Assembly (NCBI RefSeq): GCF_003054445.1
Contig: NC_042510.1
Span: forward strand, 620,001 to 684,000
Length of the DNA: 64,000 nt
Direction of reading: 5' to 3'
Origin: Pichia kudriavzevii
Taxonomy: Eukaryota; Ascomycota; Pichiomycetes; Pichiales; Pichiaceae
In this document: piece by piece, positions 28,363 to 38,308 of the stretch
How positions within the stretch are numbered: the first letter of the stretch is position 1
How the letters are laid out: every line of letters begins with the position of its first letter
The notes under the pieces: generated by a model
Database searches by the model: none
What the model was told of the DNA's origin: nothing
The model's input: only the letters and a program-made list of their open reading frames with translations
Made by a program: the position numbers and the translations under genes

Positions 28363-29373
28363 ATGCTTAAATCAGTTTTGGGAAAGACAAACACAACTAT
28401 CAAACACATCAGAATGGTCCACAACAAAGTCACAATTATAGGTTCTGGCCCTGCCGCCCATACTGCAGCAATTTACCTTGCAAGAGCAGAAATGAATCCA
28501 GTATTATACGAGGGTATGATGGCTAATGGAATTGCCGCTGGAGGCCAACTGACCACCACAACGGAAGTCGAGAACTTCCCAGGATTTCCTGAGGGAATAA
28601 CCGGTTCTGAGTTAATGGACAAAATGAGAGCCCAATCTGAAAAATTCGGCACTAAGATCATCACCGAAACAATTTCCAAAGTTGACTTTTCATCCAGACC
28701 TTTTAAGTTATGGACTGAATTTTTTGAAGATGACGAACCAATCACCACTGATGCCGTTGTTATTGCGACTGGTGCTTCTGCTAAGAGACTAAACTTACCT
28801 GGTGAGGAAACTTACTGGCAACAGGGTATTTCTGCGTGTGCTGTCTGTGACGGTGCCGTTCCAATCTTCAGAAACAAGCCTTTGGCTGTTGTAGGTGGTG
28901 GTGATTCTGCATGTGAAGAAGCCCTCTTTTTAACCAAGTTTGGCTCTAAAGTTTATATGATTGTTAGAAAAGACCACCTGAGAGCATCTGCTGTTATGCA
29001 AAAGAGAGTTGAAAAGAACGAAAAGTTAGAAATTTTGTACAATACCGTTTCGTTAGAAGCTAAGGGTGATGGTAAATTCTTAACACACTTGGCTATTAAA
29101 AATGTAAAGACTGACGAGGTTAAAGACCTACCGGTTAGCGGTCTTTTCTATGCTATTGGTCATACCCCAGCAACTAAAATCTTTGAAGGCCAATTAGATA
29201 CTCATGAAAACGGCTACTTGAAGACAAAGCCAGGTACTGCTTCCACATCCGTTGAAGGTGTATATGCAGCTGGTGATGTTCAAGACTCCAAGTATAGACA
29301 GGCAATCACCTCCGCAGGTACCGGTTGTATGGCCGCTTTAGAAGCTGAAGCTTTCCTTGCTTCTATGGAGTAG
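28363..29373 (+). CDS. TRR1: Thioredoxin reductase, probably dual-targeted
   Basis: A 336-residue low-molecular-weight thioredoxin reductase. The FAD motif [40 protein letters not shown], the redox pair C159-A-V-C162 (in SACAVCDGA), the NADPH motif [12 protein letters not shown] and the C-terminal [10 protein letters not shown] are all intact. It reduces thioredoxin with NADPH. The frame has two ATGs: one at 28363, giving a 17-residue extension rich in Lys/Thr/Ile without acidic residues, and one at 28414 ([10 protein letters not shown]), which matches the cytosolic Trr1 start. Leaky scanning could give mitochondrial and cytosolic forms from one gene, replacing separate TRR1 and TRR2. The CTG at 28549-28551 encodes the invariant leucine of GGQL. 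Confidence 0.96.
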   Translation: MLKSVLGKTNTTIKHIRMVHNKVTIIGSGPAAHTAAIYLARAEMNPVLYEGMMANGIAAGGQLTTTTEVENFPGFPEGITGSELMDKMRAQSEKFGTKIITETISKVDFSSRPFKLWTEFFEDDEPITTDAVVIATGASAKRLNLPGEETYWQQGISACAVCDGAVPIFRNKPLAVVGGGDSACEEALFLTKFGSKVYMIVRKDHLRASAVMQKRVEKNEKLEILYNTVSLEAKGDGKFLTHLAIKNVKTDEVKDLPVSGLFYAIGHTPATKIFEGQLDTHENGYLKTKPGTASTSVEGVYAAGDVQDSKYRQAITSAGTGCMAALEAEAFLASME

Positions 29374-29628
29374 AGATAAACTTTTTTTCATCTAGATTTT
29401 TCTATAGTATATGTCACTATATAGCCCAAGCTGAAGTTATACTTTGTTACCATTAGGTTTCAGTAGTTGAATGGCCCAGTGTGCTTGAAATGTGTAGATG
29501 ATTTGCATTACAGTATCGTGAATTTTCGCTGTAACATGAATATCGCATATATAAATTATGTCTATCAACAACTTTTTTTTTTTGCCACTATAGAGCACTC
29601 TTCTCTTTCCTTTATAACTCGTTGATAA

Positions 29629-31662
29629 ATGACCCCGCTTGCACTAAACAACCTACCAGTTGAGATCTTGACTCAAATACTGGCGTTAGTCGATCCATTG
29701 ACGCTCCAGTCTTTTCCACTTGTCTGTAAAACCTGGTATAGGATTCTTCAAGATGATCAAGTTTGGCGTGAGATATTCAAACTTCAATATCCTTATTCAC
29801 TATTTTCTAGTGTCTCCAAGGGTTCAACTTACAGAAGTGAGTTAGCGCATCGTTCCCAGCTAAGACACAATTTTAGACGTGGAAAACTGCTGACTCAACA
29901 GTACACTATCAATCACATCATCACAGGTCATGTTGATATTGCATGGTCTTCCAATATTTTGACAGTGATTGATGTACCACGTGATATGGCGTATACTTGC
30001 GATATTCGTACAGGTAAGTCAAGCAAATTTGAAGTTGGGTTTGTTCCTGAAGGTGCCACATGTTTTGATATTGGAAGAAAAATGGTAGTTTTTGGGAAAT
30101 GGAACGGTTCATTATCGTGTATGATGATTAATCATAAAGGGTTACTTGTAGCATCCCCCAAAATATGTACAGGAGAAGGAAATGAAAGAGTTGGCAGAAT
30201 ATCATGTGTTTGCGTGGTGGAAACAGCAGCCATAGGTCAAAATTCTAAATTAAATCTAAAAAATGTTTGGAGTAATTCTCAGATCGATTTGAAAAGGTCC
30301 ACCGTGATTTTTGCCAAAGGAGGAATAACGGCCTTTTCTGGTGATGAGAATGGGAAAGTTTATGGTTGGGATACTAAGAATGGAAAGTTGGTTGGTTCAT
30401 ATACTATCAGAGATGGAGTTAAGGTCTCAAAAATAAAAAGTGATGGGAAGTCCGTAGTTATTTGTGTTTTAGAAAACTTTGAAATTTATTCTTTAAGCAA
30501 TGCATTTGATAAATTGAATAATCCAGTTGAAGTAGAGAAGGTGGGGACTATATTAGGTGATACTGATGTAAATATAAATAACATATTTGTTGACTATGGC
30601 ACTGAAACGGTCACAGTTTGGGATGATTTGCATTTAGTGATTTATTCGTATGGTAGTAAGAGGATTGTTCACTCGTTAACATATGATGCGCCACTTGGTT
30701 CAACAATTACACATGTGGCATTTGAGTCAGGAGATAAACAGTACATAAAGCAAGATCATGATATTATCGGGGGTGATCCATTACTTGCCGCAATTGCCTT
30801 ATCTACTGGTTATTTAGAAATTATAAACATTCGAGAACCTCACTCAAACACTATCTTAAGACCAATTCACAACCATAGAATTATACCGACCTTTATTGAG
30901 GAGCATGATTCGGTTTTAGATATTTTAAATTCGAGAAGATCCCCAATTTCGTCGATTGCTTTGAATTCAGTAGTTGTTGGTATTGCGAGTCATTTGGGAA
31001 CAGTTGAAATTTTTGACATAATGACAGGTGAATATTTAAGGACAGTTATAGATAGAATAGGCAAAAAGAAAGTCCAAGAATTACAACAAATCTTATCCAC
31101 TGAGGAAATCAACAATTTAATCAAAATATCACTTGATGACACGTTGACCCGAGGGGCTCTCATAATTGGTCCGCATATCCAATATTTTTTATGTGGTCAA
31201 GATAAGCATGAAAATGATACCCGGAAATTCAAAGCATCGAAAAGATTGAATGATCGAAAGGGGGATACTTTAAAAGATATAGAATTCTCGTTGGATAATT
31301 ACCGAGCAGATGTGTTGCAAAATGCGAGAGAGAAGAAATTGAGAGCAAAGTATAATGGGGAGGTTGACAGTGAGGAAGAGGTTGATATTGCATTAGGCTT
31401 AAGCCTGTCTCTGAATTATGATGAAGACGAAGAGCTGCGGAAAGCTTTAGAACTCTCTCAACTGGCGGAACCTCTCTTGGTTACAGACGATGAACAGTTA
31501 ATGAATAATGCGGGAAGATTATCCCAAAATACCTATTCGACTGACCCGACAGAGCTGGCTCTGGACTCTGATGAAGAATTAAGGCTTGCTATTGAATTAT
31601 CAATGAGGGAAAGTTATAAAAACTATGCAAATGCTGACGAGGAACAATGGCAGCCATTATAG
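29629..31662 (+). CDS. UFO1: UFO1, F-box protein with ubiquitin-interacting motifs
   Basis: A 677-residue protein with the Ufo1 layout (S. cerevisiae about 668). An F-box occupies residues about 6-48 (LPVEILTQILALVDPLTLQSFPLVCKTW type, with VWREIF after). A WD40-like propeller follows, with weak repeats such as AFSGDENGKVYGWDTKNGKLVGSY and VVGIASHLGTVEIFDIMTGEYLR. The C-terminus carries three UIM-like helices: EEEVDIALGLSLSL, DEELRKALELSQLAE and DEELRLAIELSMRES. As an SCF receptor Ufo1 targets Ho endonuclease and Rad30 and helps in turnover with Ddi1 and Cdc48; the UIMs limit its own stability. It converges on DOC1 with 108 bases between. Confidence 0.88.
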   Translation: MTPLALNNLPVEILTQILALVDPLTLQSFPLVCKTWYRILQDDQVWREIFKLQYPYSLFSSVSKGSTYRSELAHRSQLRHNFRRGKLLTQQYTINHIITGHVDIAWSSNILTVIDVPRDMAYTCDIRTGKSSKFEVGFVPEGATCFDIGRKMVVFGKWNGSLSCMMINHKGLLVASPKICTGEGNERVGRISCVCVVETAAIGQNSKLNLKNVWSNSQIDLKRSTVIFAKGGITAFSGDENGKVYGWDTKNGKLVGSYTIRDGVKVSKIKSDGKSVVICVLENFEIYSLSNAFDKLNNPVEVEKVGTILGDTDVNINNIFVDYGTETVTVWDDLHLVIYSYGSKRIVHSLTYDAPLGSTITHVAFESGDKQYIKQDHDIIGGDPLLAAIALSTGYLEIINIREPHSNTILRPIHNHRIIPTFIEEHDSVLDILNSRRSPISSIALNSVVVGIASHLGTVEIFDIMTGEYLRTVIDRIGKKKVQELQQILSTEEINNLIKISLDDTLTRGALIIGPHIQYFLCGQDKHENDTRKFKASKRLNDRKGDTLKDIEFSLDNYRADVLQNAREKKLRAKYNGEVDSEEEVDIALGLSLSLNYDEDEELRKALELSQLAEPLLVTDDEQLMNNAGRLSQNTYSTDPTELALDSDEELRLAIELSMRESYKNYANADEEQWQPL

Positions 31663-31770
31663 ATTGGTAATTCTGATCATGGAAGAACACCAACAGAGGT
31701 ATATTTATATCATGTATATTTATACAAGTACGTAGGCTTTTATACATAATTTTATGTGTGCAATATCAAG

Positions 31771-32517
31771 TTACCTAATTGATGATTGACTTATAAATTT
31801 AATACTTGTAAACCCTACACAATCTTGCAGATTACCATCATTTCTTAAACGACTTTTGGATTTCATGCCAGGTGACAATACCTTAAGACCCCTAACGTGA
31901 CAATCCTTACCATTTTGGTGATTTGATAAGAAAAGTATTTTCAGAATGAAGCATTTCAACAGTCCATTTTTGCTTACTTCGTTGAACACTATATGTTGCC
32001 AACCAATTGGCTCAACAAATTCAACTTTTGTCACTTCCAGTAAATCATGTTCCCCGGTACCAGCAAGTATGGCCATTCTATCTGGTGTGTATGATTCATC
32101 CAACGGATAGTTTAGAAACAAAGATATTCGTTCAATATTCATTGACTTGGTAAATCTGATGATTAAACTGTGTGGCTGTGCATCATCACTTTGCCAATAC
32201 GTATGAGGAGACTCGTCTCTAAGCATACTTAGATCGCAACCTTGTTTGAAGCTAGAGATCTCCCAAGATGCTAAGTTCCCAATATCCATAAGTCCCAAAG
32301 ACTCAACTTCTTCTAGCCCTCTCATATATAATATTTCGTCGTGGTCAAACTGTGTATCTGGATTAACCCCTTCTTCTTCATCAACATGAATTGGAATTTT
32401 CAAACCCCCTCCAGGGGGTGGGGATTGTGCTTCTTCCTGAAATTCATAAGCTTGTCTCACTCTCCTTGATGGCATCCTTCCCTTCTCAAGGATACTTGGA
32501 TTATAAGCTTGTACCAT
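31771..32517 (-). CDS. DOC1: DOC1/APC10, anaphase-promoting complex subunit
   Basis: Predicted 248 residues from the ATG at 32517 (MVQAYNPSILEKG); the frame is open to 32661, but that extension is Cys-rich and unlike the family, so I chose the inner start. The DOC domain is clear: GLMDIGNLASWEISSFKQGC, then TYWQSDDAQPHSLIIRF, LFLNYPLDESYTPDRMAILAG, GWQHIVF and NHQNGKDCHVRGLKVLSP. The protein ends in Ser-Ile-Arg, the C-terminal IR tail that docks to Cdc27 in the APC/C. Apc10 helps recruit D-box substrates for processive ubiquitination. With the F-box protein UFO1 next to it, two ubiquitin-ligase genes meet tail to tail here, probably by chance. Confidence 0.93.
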   Translation of the reverse strand: MVQAYNPSILEKGRMPSRRVRQAYEFQEEAQSPPPGGGLKIPIHVDEEEGVNPDTQFDHDEILYMRGLEEVESLGLMDIGNLASWEISSFKQGCDLSMLRDESPHTYWQSDDAQPHSLIIRFTKSMNIERISLFLNYPLDESYTPDRMAILAGTGEHDLLEVTKVEFVEPIGWQHIVFNEVSKNGLLKCFILKILFLSNHQNGKDCHVRGLKVLSPGMKSKSRLRNDGNLQDCVGFTSIKFISQSSIR

Positions 32518-32691
32518 ATTGTTTACGCTGTTGATATAAATTTTTCTAAAAGGAGGAATTAATGTTCCTAGTGTCCGCTTAGCGAATTCCCAAGAGATGC
32601 AATGATATCTGCAACATTGGATAAATGTTACCAGATTGTTGCTTATACAAAATAGAAACATGAATTACTTAAAGTTGAGAGCGCTTTAAAG

Positions 32692-32723
<32 letters not shown>

Positions 32724-32822
32724 ATGTATATGTTTGTTTCTTGATATGAATGAATGCCCCAGGAAAATAAAAAACAAAAGTACAATGAATGTGGGTGATA
32801 TGTTCAAGTATATTGCTCAAAC
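32518..32822. repeat. Intergenic with a (TA)n dinucleotide repeat
   Basis: The DOC1 upstream region contains about 13 TA units at 32692-32717, a simple repeat that could also act as TATA sequence for DOC1. The other side is the 3' flank of the SOK1-like gene. Confidence 0.6.
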
Positions 32823-34806
32823 CTAATTTAGGTAGCTGGTGTATAGATCGCCAAAGACTTGATAATTGAAATCAATCAGTTGGGTCAATCGTTCAATGAC
32901 ATCATTGAGTTCGACATTAACTATTAGCTCATCATTTATTGTGGTATCGTTATTATTGGTATATGTGTCTTTCATGGCTAAATGTGATTGTATTTTTTCA
33001 AATAACTTAGATTCTAAAATAGAATAAACCTTTGAACTTGGCTGAGTTTGCTTTAATAACCAATTATAAGCGAAATCAATTTTTTGGGAATCCAAATTAC
33101 CAAAGAGTTTATTGATCATTTGAATCGATAAGTTTTTCAAGTTTTTCGTCCATTTGGAGTTCCCTTTGTCATCAACTATGATATTTAGAATATCAGATTT
33201 AAATTTCATCATGTTATCGTCACTGAGTAGTGACTTGTCCAATTTATGCATTTGAACCAATGTTTTATAAAGGATCGAGCACAACTTTGTACAAATGATG
33301 TGCCTGACGTCGACTCTCAACAACAATAACCGAGTATGATCAAAATTTAGAGTGTTTGGGAATTGGGAACACATATTTGAGCATGACAAGAGATTTAATA
33401 TAGAGTAATTTAGAATCTCCTTTGGATTCTTAGAGTTTAAATGAATCGAGTTTTTCTTAAACCATAGGAGTGAAGGCGTAAAGTTTATTTTATGCTTCTT
33501 GATAGCATTATTAAAGTATTCTTTTTCAAAAGTGACTGCAGAAGAGCATAGTAAAGGCCTCAAAATTCTAATTTGATGATTAGCCACATCTAACTTCATT
33601 GCTTCTAAAATCAAAAAGAGTGTCTTGAATCCTTCAACCAAATAGTTTATATCAACTTCCGCAGATGAACAAGCTTTATGGAATAAAGAATTTAACTCAT
33701 CAACCCAGGAGTCTCTCATTGGAGCACAATGTAGCTTGAAAACAGAACATATCCAATTTGAAAATCCAAGAAAGTCAAAGCATTTTCCATTTAATTGTTG
33801 TACCAGCAAACTATCATCAAGAATTTCATCAATTGAGGATATATCCTTTGAAGGGATCAGAGATACCATAATGGACTTTAAGCATTTAAACATAATGAGA
33901 ATGGGAGAGTTTTCATTGACGTAATGATGGTTATTATGACTAAGTAAAGATTTAGCTTCTGATTTAATCATATTCCAATAATTATCAGATTGGATTCTTT
34001 TTCTTTTGCCTCTCTCACCATCCAGGTTGGGTCTGAATTGTAGCTGGGGATCAAAGAGAATGTCATGTCTCAACTGCGGATTTTTCAAAACCTCTTGTAA
34101 ATCTATTTCATGCATTGATTGTAGATTGACAGGCGGTAAGAGCAGCATCTGTTGTTGTATCAAGTGATTTTGGTTTTGATGATTACATTGTTGTTTGTTT
34201 TGCTGCTGTTGAAAGTGGAGTTGTTGATATTGCTGATTGAATGGATGATTATTCTGAAATTTAGAGGAGTTATGTCTTGATAATTCCAGCAGTCTCTGTT
34301 GTGAACGTTTCGAAGGTATGTAAATATTAGGTAGTGACTTTGAACGAAACTTTTTAGAATTTTTAATGTGTTTACTTGATTTGTTTGATATTTTGTTTCT
34401 CTTTGATTGGGTCAACTGTTGGAATGATGGAATTTGAGGCAACTCGGTCAGTTGGAATTTTGTTGACAATTTAGCAGATGAGGGAATCATGGGATTTGGA
34501 TTTGTCCTAGCCGTGCCATCCAAAGATTGGATGGATTCGGTGTCAGTGTTCAGGTCCATATCAACTTGCATCATTTGAGCTGAAGGTACTGCAGATACGT
34601 TATCTTGAGATTGAAGAGACTCTGGGTTGGAAGGAGTGATTGTGAGGTGGCGGATATCAACAACGCCCGAGCTTTTCTCCCCTTCAACCTGCTGTTGAAC
34701 GTTGTGTTGAAGATGGCTCTGTTGGATTTGCTGGTTCTGTTGTTGATGTTGTTGTTGTTGTTGTTGTTGCTGTTGCTGTTGATGTTGCTGTTGCTGTTGC
34801 TGTTGC

Positions 34807-34849
<43 letters not shown>

Positions 34850-35045
34850 GCTGCTGTTGCTGCTGCTGGATATTGACAGGGATTGGAACAAGGGACGGTC
34901 TTCTTGATTCCGACGTGACAATGTTGTTCGTGTTGATCATCTCCGAGGGATTAGAGGCAACATCGCTTGTGGCAAAGACGTTCTTGAAATGAGGAGGTCT
35001 TTCAATGTCTTGGTCGTTGTTGGAGTTATTGATATGGTTCATCAT
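32823..35045 (-). CDS. SOK1: SOK1-like TCP11-family protein with a long polyglutamine tract
   Basis: Predicted 740 residues from the first true ATG at 35045 (MMNHINNSNND). A polyglutamine region of nearly 30 Gln, then more Gln broken by His and Asn, lies at roughly residues 60-110, followed by Gln/Asn-rich sequence. The TCP11 domain starts near residue 330 with the signature DILFDPQLQFRPNLDGERGKRKR and continues as a helical domain to the C-terminus. S. cerevisiae Sok1 was found as a dosage suppressor of protein kinase A loss; its molecular role is poorly known. The poly-Q segment is encoded by mixed CAA/CAG codons and resembles prion-like or length-variable tracts of yeast regulators. The tract also produces a spurious poly-Leu frame on the other strand. 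Confidence 0.85.
34739..34868 (-). repeat. CAA/CAG trinucleotide repeat (polyglutamine)
   Basis: In-frame glutamine codon repeat within the SOK1-like gene, interrupted by a few His codons toward its C-terminal side. Pure CAA blocks alternate with CAG blocks, so slippage-driven length variation between strains is likely. Confidence 0.9.
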
Positions 35046-35747
35046 GATAGGTGTTGTCACGGGGACGTTAGTAGACAGGGGGGATTTTGGTTAGGAAAGA
35101 TTACCGATGCAATGAAGGAGATGAAGAGTATAAGTAGGTGATGGTAACCGTTAGTTGCGGGAGAGGCGCCTTTTCACAAGAGGGAGAGACAGAGAGAAGG
35201 GGAAGGAAAGGATTTGCAAGAGTGGCAACGGAAAGGAAGAGTCACTTAGCTGTCTTCCACAGGATGATAATATGTAATGTTACTTGTTTTGTCTCCCTAT
35301 TTTTGTTTTTCTTCTGTTCCAGTTTTTCTTGCTTTTTTTGTCAAAGCTTTTTCTTTTTTTTTTTCTTTTCTTTTTCTTTTTTTTTTTACGTTTTTCGTTT
35401 TTTTTTTTTACGTTTTTCGTTTTTTCTACTTTAAAAAAAAAAATTAGAATAAAAAAATTTCTTTTTTTTTTGTTCCCCCCTTTGCTCGTTTCTTTTTATT
35501 TTTTTCCTTGCCTTAACCCACTTTCTCGGGGGTCTGCGGGGGGGGGGGGGGAGGGCTCAGCACTTCAGCCAATTGTTGTCTTTTTCTTCTTTTTAGTCCA
35601 GATTTTCGTACTTCTTTGTTATCATCTTTTAAACTGGGACTAGTCAGAAACTAATCTATTGTTGGCTTCTTGTTCATATAACAAATACTAGATAATATAT
35701 ACCCGTATATAGATTCATCTATACAACCTATTATACACTGCATTATC
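35046..35747. other. Intergenic with T-rich repeats and a G14 run
   Basis: Upstream region of the SOK1-like gene and 3' flank of CTF18. From about 35290 to 35500 one strand is nearly all T, including a duplicated unit of T11-ACGTTTTTCG near 35378-35419. A run of 14 G lies at 35538-35551. The apparent 98- and 119-codon frames here are low-complexity artefacts. Confidence 0.6.
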
Positions 35748-38018
35748 TCATTTAAAGAGTGAGTTCCATACGAGTTCCTTTCTCACGGCGTTGGAGAAGC
35801 CTTCATGGTACTTGACGAGGATCCGATTCTCATTTTCAGCCATCACACCCCTCCCGGAGATACCGCCATTTGCCTCATTCTTGTGGAGTTGGGAGTGGAA
35901 GGTGTTGTACTGCTTTATAAAATAATCTGCACTGCTAACAGCACGCTTCTTTGCAACTTCAGGATCTTCCACATTCTTCTCTCTCTCCCTCTTGAGGATC
36001 TTGTTCGCCTCCTGGTGTTTCCGAAGACTGGTTCGATAAACTTCGTCAAGGACTTCTATAAATGGCGTTGCCCTGGTAGTATTCAAAGTAGCATAACTTG
36101 CTCCGTAGCCTCGCCAATCGCTCTCCGCTGCAGTCTTGTTGGTACTGTTGCAATCAATCAACCCAATAACAATGTCGGGCTTGAACTTGTAGGTATTACT
36201 CCTAGACACTACTGTACGCCGTTGACCATTTTCATTCACATTTGTGTCCCCTCTACCATTGTAACCACCATTATATGTTTCAATTCGAATACTTAAATCA
36301 TTGAGAATCTCCAACACTCTCTCAACCTTCTTGTCGTCCTTGGAGAACTCCTTGGCCGTTTTACTAACATTCGGAACTACTATGTAATTCAACATTGAGA
36401 TCTCGTTGGTAATCAAAACTTTACGATCAATCCTTAACTTGTACCCCTTGAGCAAGGTGCTAATCATCTCATTGACTTGTTTCCTTAGTTCAAAGTTGTC
36501 CTGGCTCTTAAAATTGAATCTGGCATTCTTATCATAGAACTGTCCGTCGGTGAAATTAGCAAACAACTGGAAAAATCTTAATGGTGTCACTGCCTCGTAG
36601 AAATGTAGTTCTTCCTTATCAAATAATGTATAGTTCTTACTTATTATGTCCTGAAAGTAGAGCCAATCAGATGCTTCATCTAATTTTTTCAAGTTATTAT
36701 CATATTCGTCGTTCAACTGTAGCATTAGATTGAAACACCCATTGTTGATCCTCGTCAAATCACTTGAGGAATTGCTCAATTTTATCATCAACTCCTTAAA
36801 TATAACGTTCTTACCCTTTTTGTTCCTTATATTTTGATTCTCCAAGTTGAAAATTTCCTTTAATAGTTGAAACCATACTATCTCACTATCTTTTATTCTA
36901 CCATTCAGGTTTTTGGAGTTAAGCTGGAGAAAATTTATACAATTCCGAATATCTCCATCAAGCGATATAATTAAATCATCAAGCAGTGATTCGTTGATTG
37001 GTCCCACCTTTTCACTCTCCAATATCATCTTCAACCTCTTCTTGATGCTTTTTTTACTACTTTTCTTAAAGGAAACAACCTCACAGTAAGGCTTTAGTTG
37101 GTCGAGACAACGTGCTCCAATATCGTTACACATTGCAATAATTGGTCTTCTGATAAAATGCTCCTTCTTGTGGTATTTTAGCTTGCTAAAACTGTTCCAT
37201 TCCTCGGTTGCCTTTAAATCCTTCTGTAATAGATTGATCAACACCCGAATGAACCCACCTTCGCTACCAACAGCACCATCAATTTCGTCCAGTAACAAAC
37301 AGACGTCTTTACCACTTAAACTCCTCATCTTGATGGCATTTTGCACTTTATCCTTGACTGCTGGCCCGGATCTCTCATCACTCGAATTAATCTCGTGCAT
37401 TTCATAACCCAGCTGTTTACAAACACACTGGGCAATCGTGGTTTTACCTATTCCTGGGGGACCATGAATTAGCAAAACTTTTTTCCTAGGTCTCTTCAAT
37501 GGATCTATATTCATATCTCTGCCATAAGTATTACTATCGATCAATTTACCACCCTTAACTACATAGGTCCAATCATTCAACCATTTGAGAATGTGTGCAT
37601 TGGTCTTTTCATTGCCAATCAAATCAATAAACTTATTCGGCCTGTATTTTTCTGTCCATAATGTATTCACTCTCCTCTTATTAGATAGGTTTCGTAATTC
37701 GTTGGCCCCTTGTTCCAACTCTCTATTGTGTGAATCAAATTCAGAGAGCTCTTTGGTCGTTTTTTCCTCGATCCTCAACTTCTCCCACAGTGCATCCATG
37801 TCATGGTATCCATTACCAGAGGTTCCCTCCTTTCTCATGTCAAAGATAGAGGAATCAAGTTCCGTTGTTCTTGGTTTCAGCGTAATTCGACGCCCATTGG
37901 ATAGTGTTGCTTGTTTCGGTCGTGTTATGTTGGTGTTTGCTTGCAGAAGATTCGCTCCGTGTAGTTTCTTATCCGTTCTGGTTTCCAATAAGGAACGTAG
38001 TACATCATTAGCAGACAT
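35748..38018 (-). CDS. CTF18: CTF18, large subunit of the alternative clamp loader
   Basis: A 756-residue AAA+ protein (S. cerevisiae Ctf18 is about 741). It has TLWTEKYRPNKFIDLIGNEKTN, Walker A GPPGIGKT at 186-193, an INSSDERSG element, Walker B LLLDEIDGAVGSEGG and the sensor CNDIGARCLDQL, all typical of the RFC large-subunit class. The C-terminal tail ends with LVKYHEGFSNAVRKELVW, the motif through which Ctf18 binds Ctf8 and Dcc1. The complex loads and unloads PCNA and supports sister-chromatid cohesion and checkpoint activation. An ACGCGT box lies 118 bases upstream of the start, matching the G1/S control of this gene in S. cerevisiae. Confidence 0.94.
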   Translation of the reverse strand: MSANDVLRSLLETRTDKKLHGANLLQANTNITRPKQATLSNGRRITLKPRTTELDSSIFDMRKEGTSGNGYHDMDALWEKLRIEEKTTKELSEFDSHNRELEQGANELRNLSNKRRVNTLWTEKYRPNKFIDLIGNEKTNAHILKWLNDWTYVVKGGKLIDSNTYGRDMNIDPLKRPRKKVLLIHGPPGIGKTTIAQCVCKQLGYEMHEINSSDERSGPAVKDKVQNAIKMRSLSGKDVCLLLDEIDGAVGSEGGFIRVLINLLQKDLKATEEWNSFSKLKYHKKEHFIRRPIIAMCNDIGARCLDQLKPYCEVVSFKKSSKKSIKKRLKMILESEKVGPINESLLDDLIISLDGDIRNCINFLQLNSKNLNGRIKDSEIVWFQLLKEIFNLENQNIRNKKGKNVIFKELMIKLSNSSSDLTRINNGCFNLMLQLNDEYDNNLKKLDEASDWLYFQDIISKNYTLFDKEELHFYEAVTPLRFFQLFANFTDGQFYDKNARFNFKSQDNFELRKQVNEMISTLLKGYKLRIDRKVLITNEISMLNYIVVPNVSKTAKEFSKDDKKVERVLEILNDLSIRIETYNGGYNGRGDTNVNENGQRRTVVSRSNTYKFKPDIVIGLIDCNSTNKTAAESDWRGYGASYATLNTTRATPFIEVLDEVYRTSLRKHQEANKILKREREKNVEDPEVAKKRAVSSADYFIKQYNTFHSQLHKNEANGGISGRGVMAENENRILVKYHEGFSNAVRKELVWNSLFK

Positions 38019-38135
38019 GGCAGGTTTGTATTGTTTATATGCAGGCTAGTATGGTGGATCAAAGAGGTTTGTACAAATTTACGTTTACATAAGCTATGCA
38101 ATTTATCAAACTTTTACACCTTCGCATCTGAGTCC

Positions 38136-38141
38136 ACGCGT
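38136..38141. promoter_or_regulatory. MluI cell-cycle box upstream of CTF18
   Basis: ACGCGT 118-123 bases upstream of the CTF18 start codon. MBF binds this word to time replication genes to G1/S. Confidence 0.6.
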
Positions 38142-38308
38142 TTGCCTGCTGGGGCTGATTTTCGTGTCTCCTGTAACACTAGAATATTGACACATAAAAA
38201 AGAGTAAAGAAAAACAAGAACAAAACTGATGGCTCAATCCATTGGAGTATGTAATAATAGGAAAACACTATATATTCTAAAGGGCCTATTATCTATGCCA
38301 GAATACGT

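Noticed and set aside
34605-34907. 100-codon poly-leucine frame opposite the SOK1-like gene
   Set aside because: It is the complement of the CAA/CAG repeat (TTG/CTG read as Leu) and has no independent support.
35138-35643. Phe-rich frames of 98 and 119 codons
   Set aside because: They are produced by T-rich low-complexity DNA.
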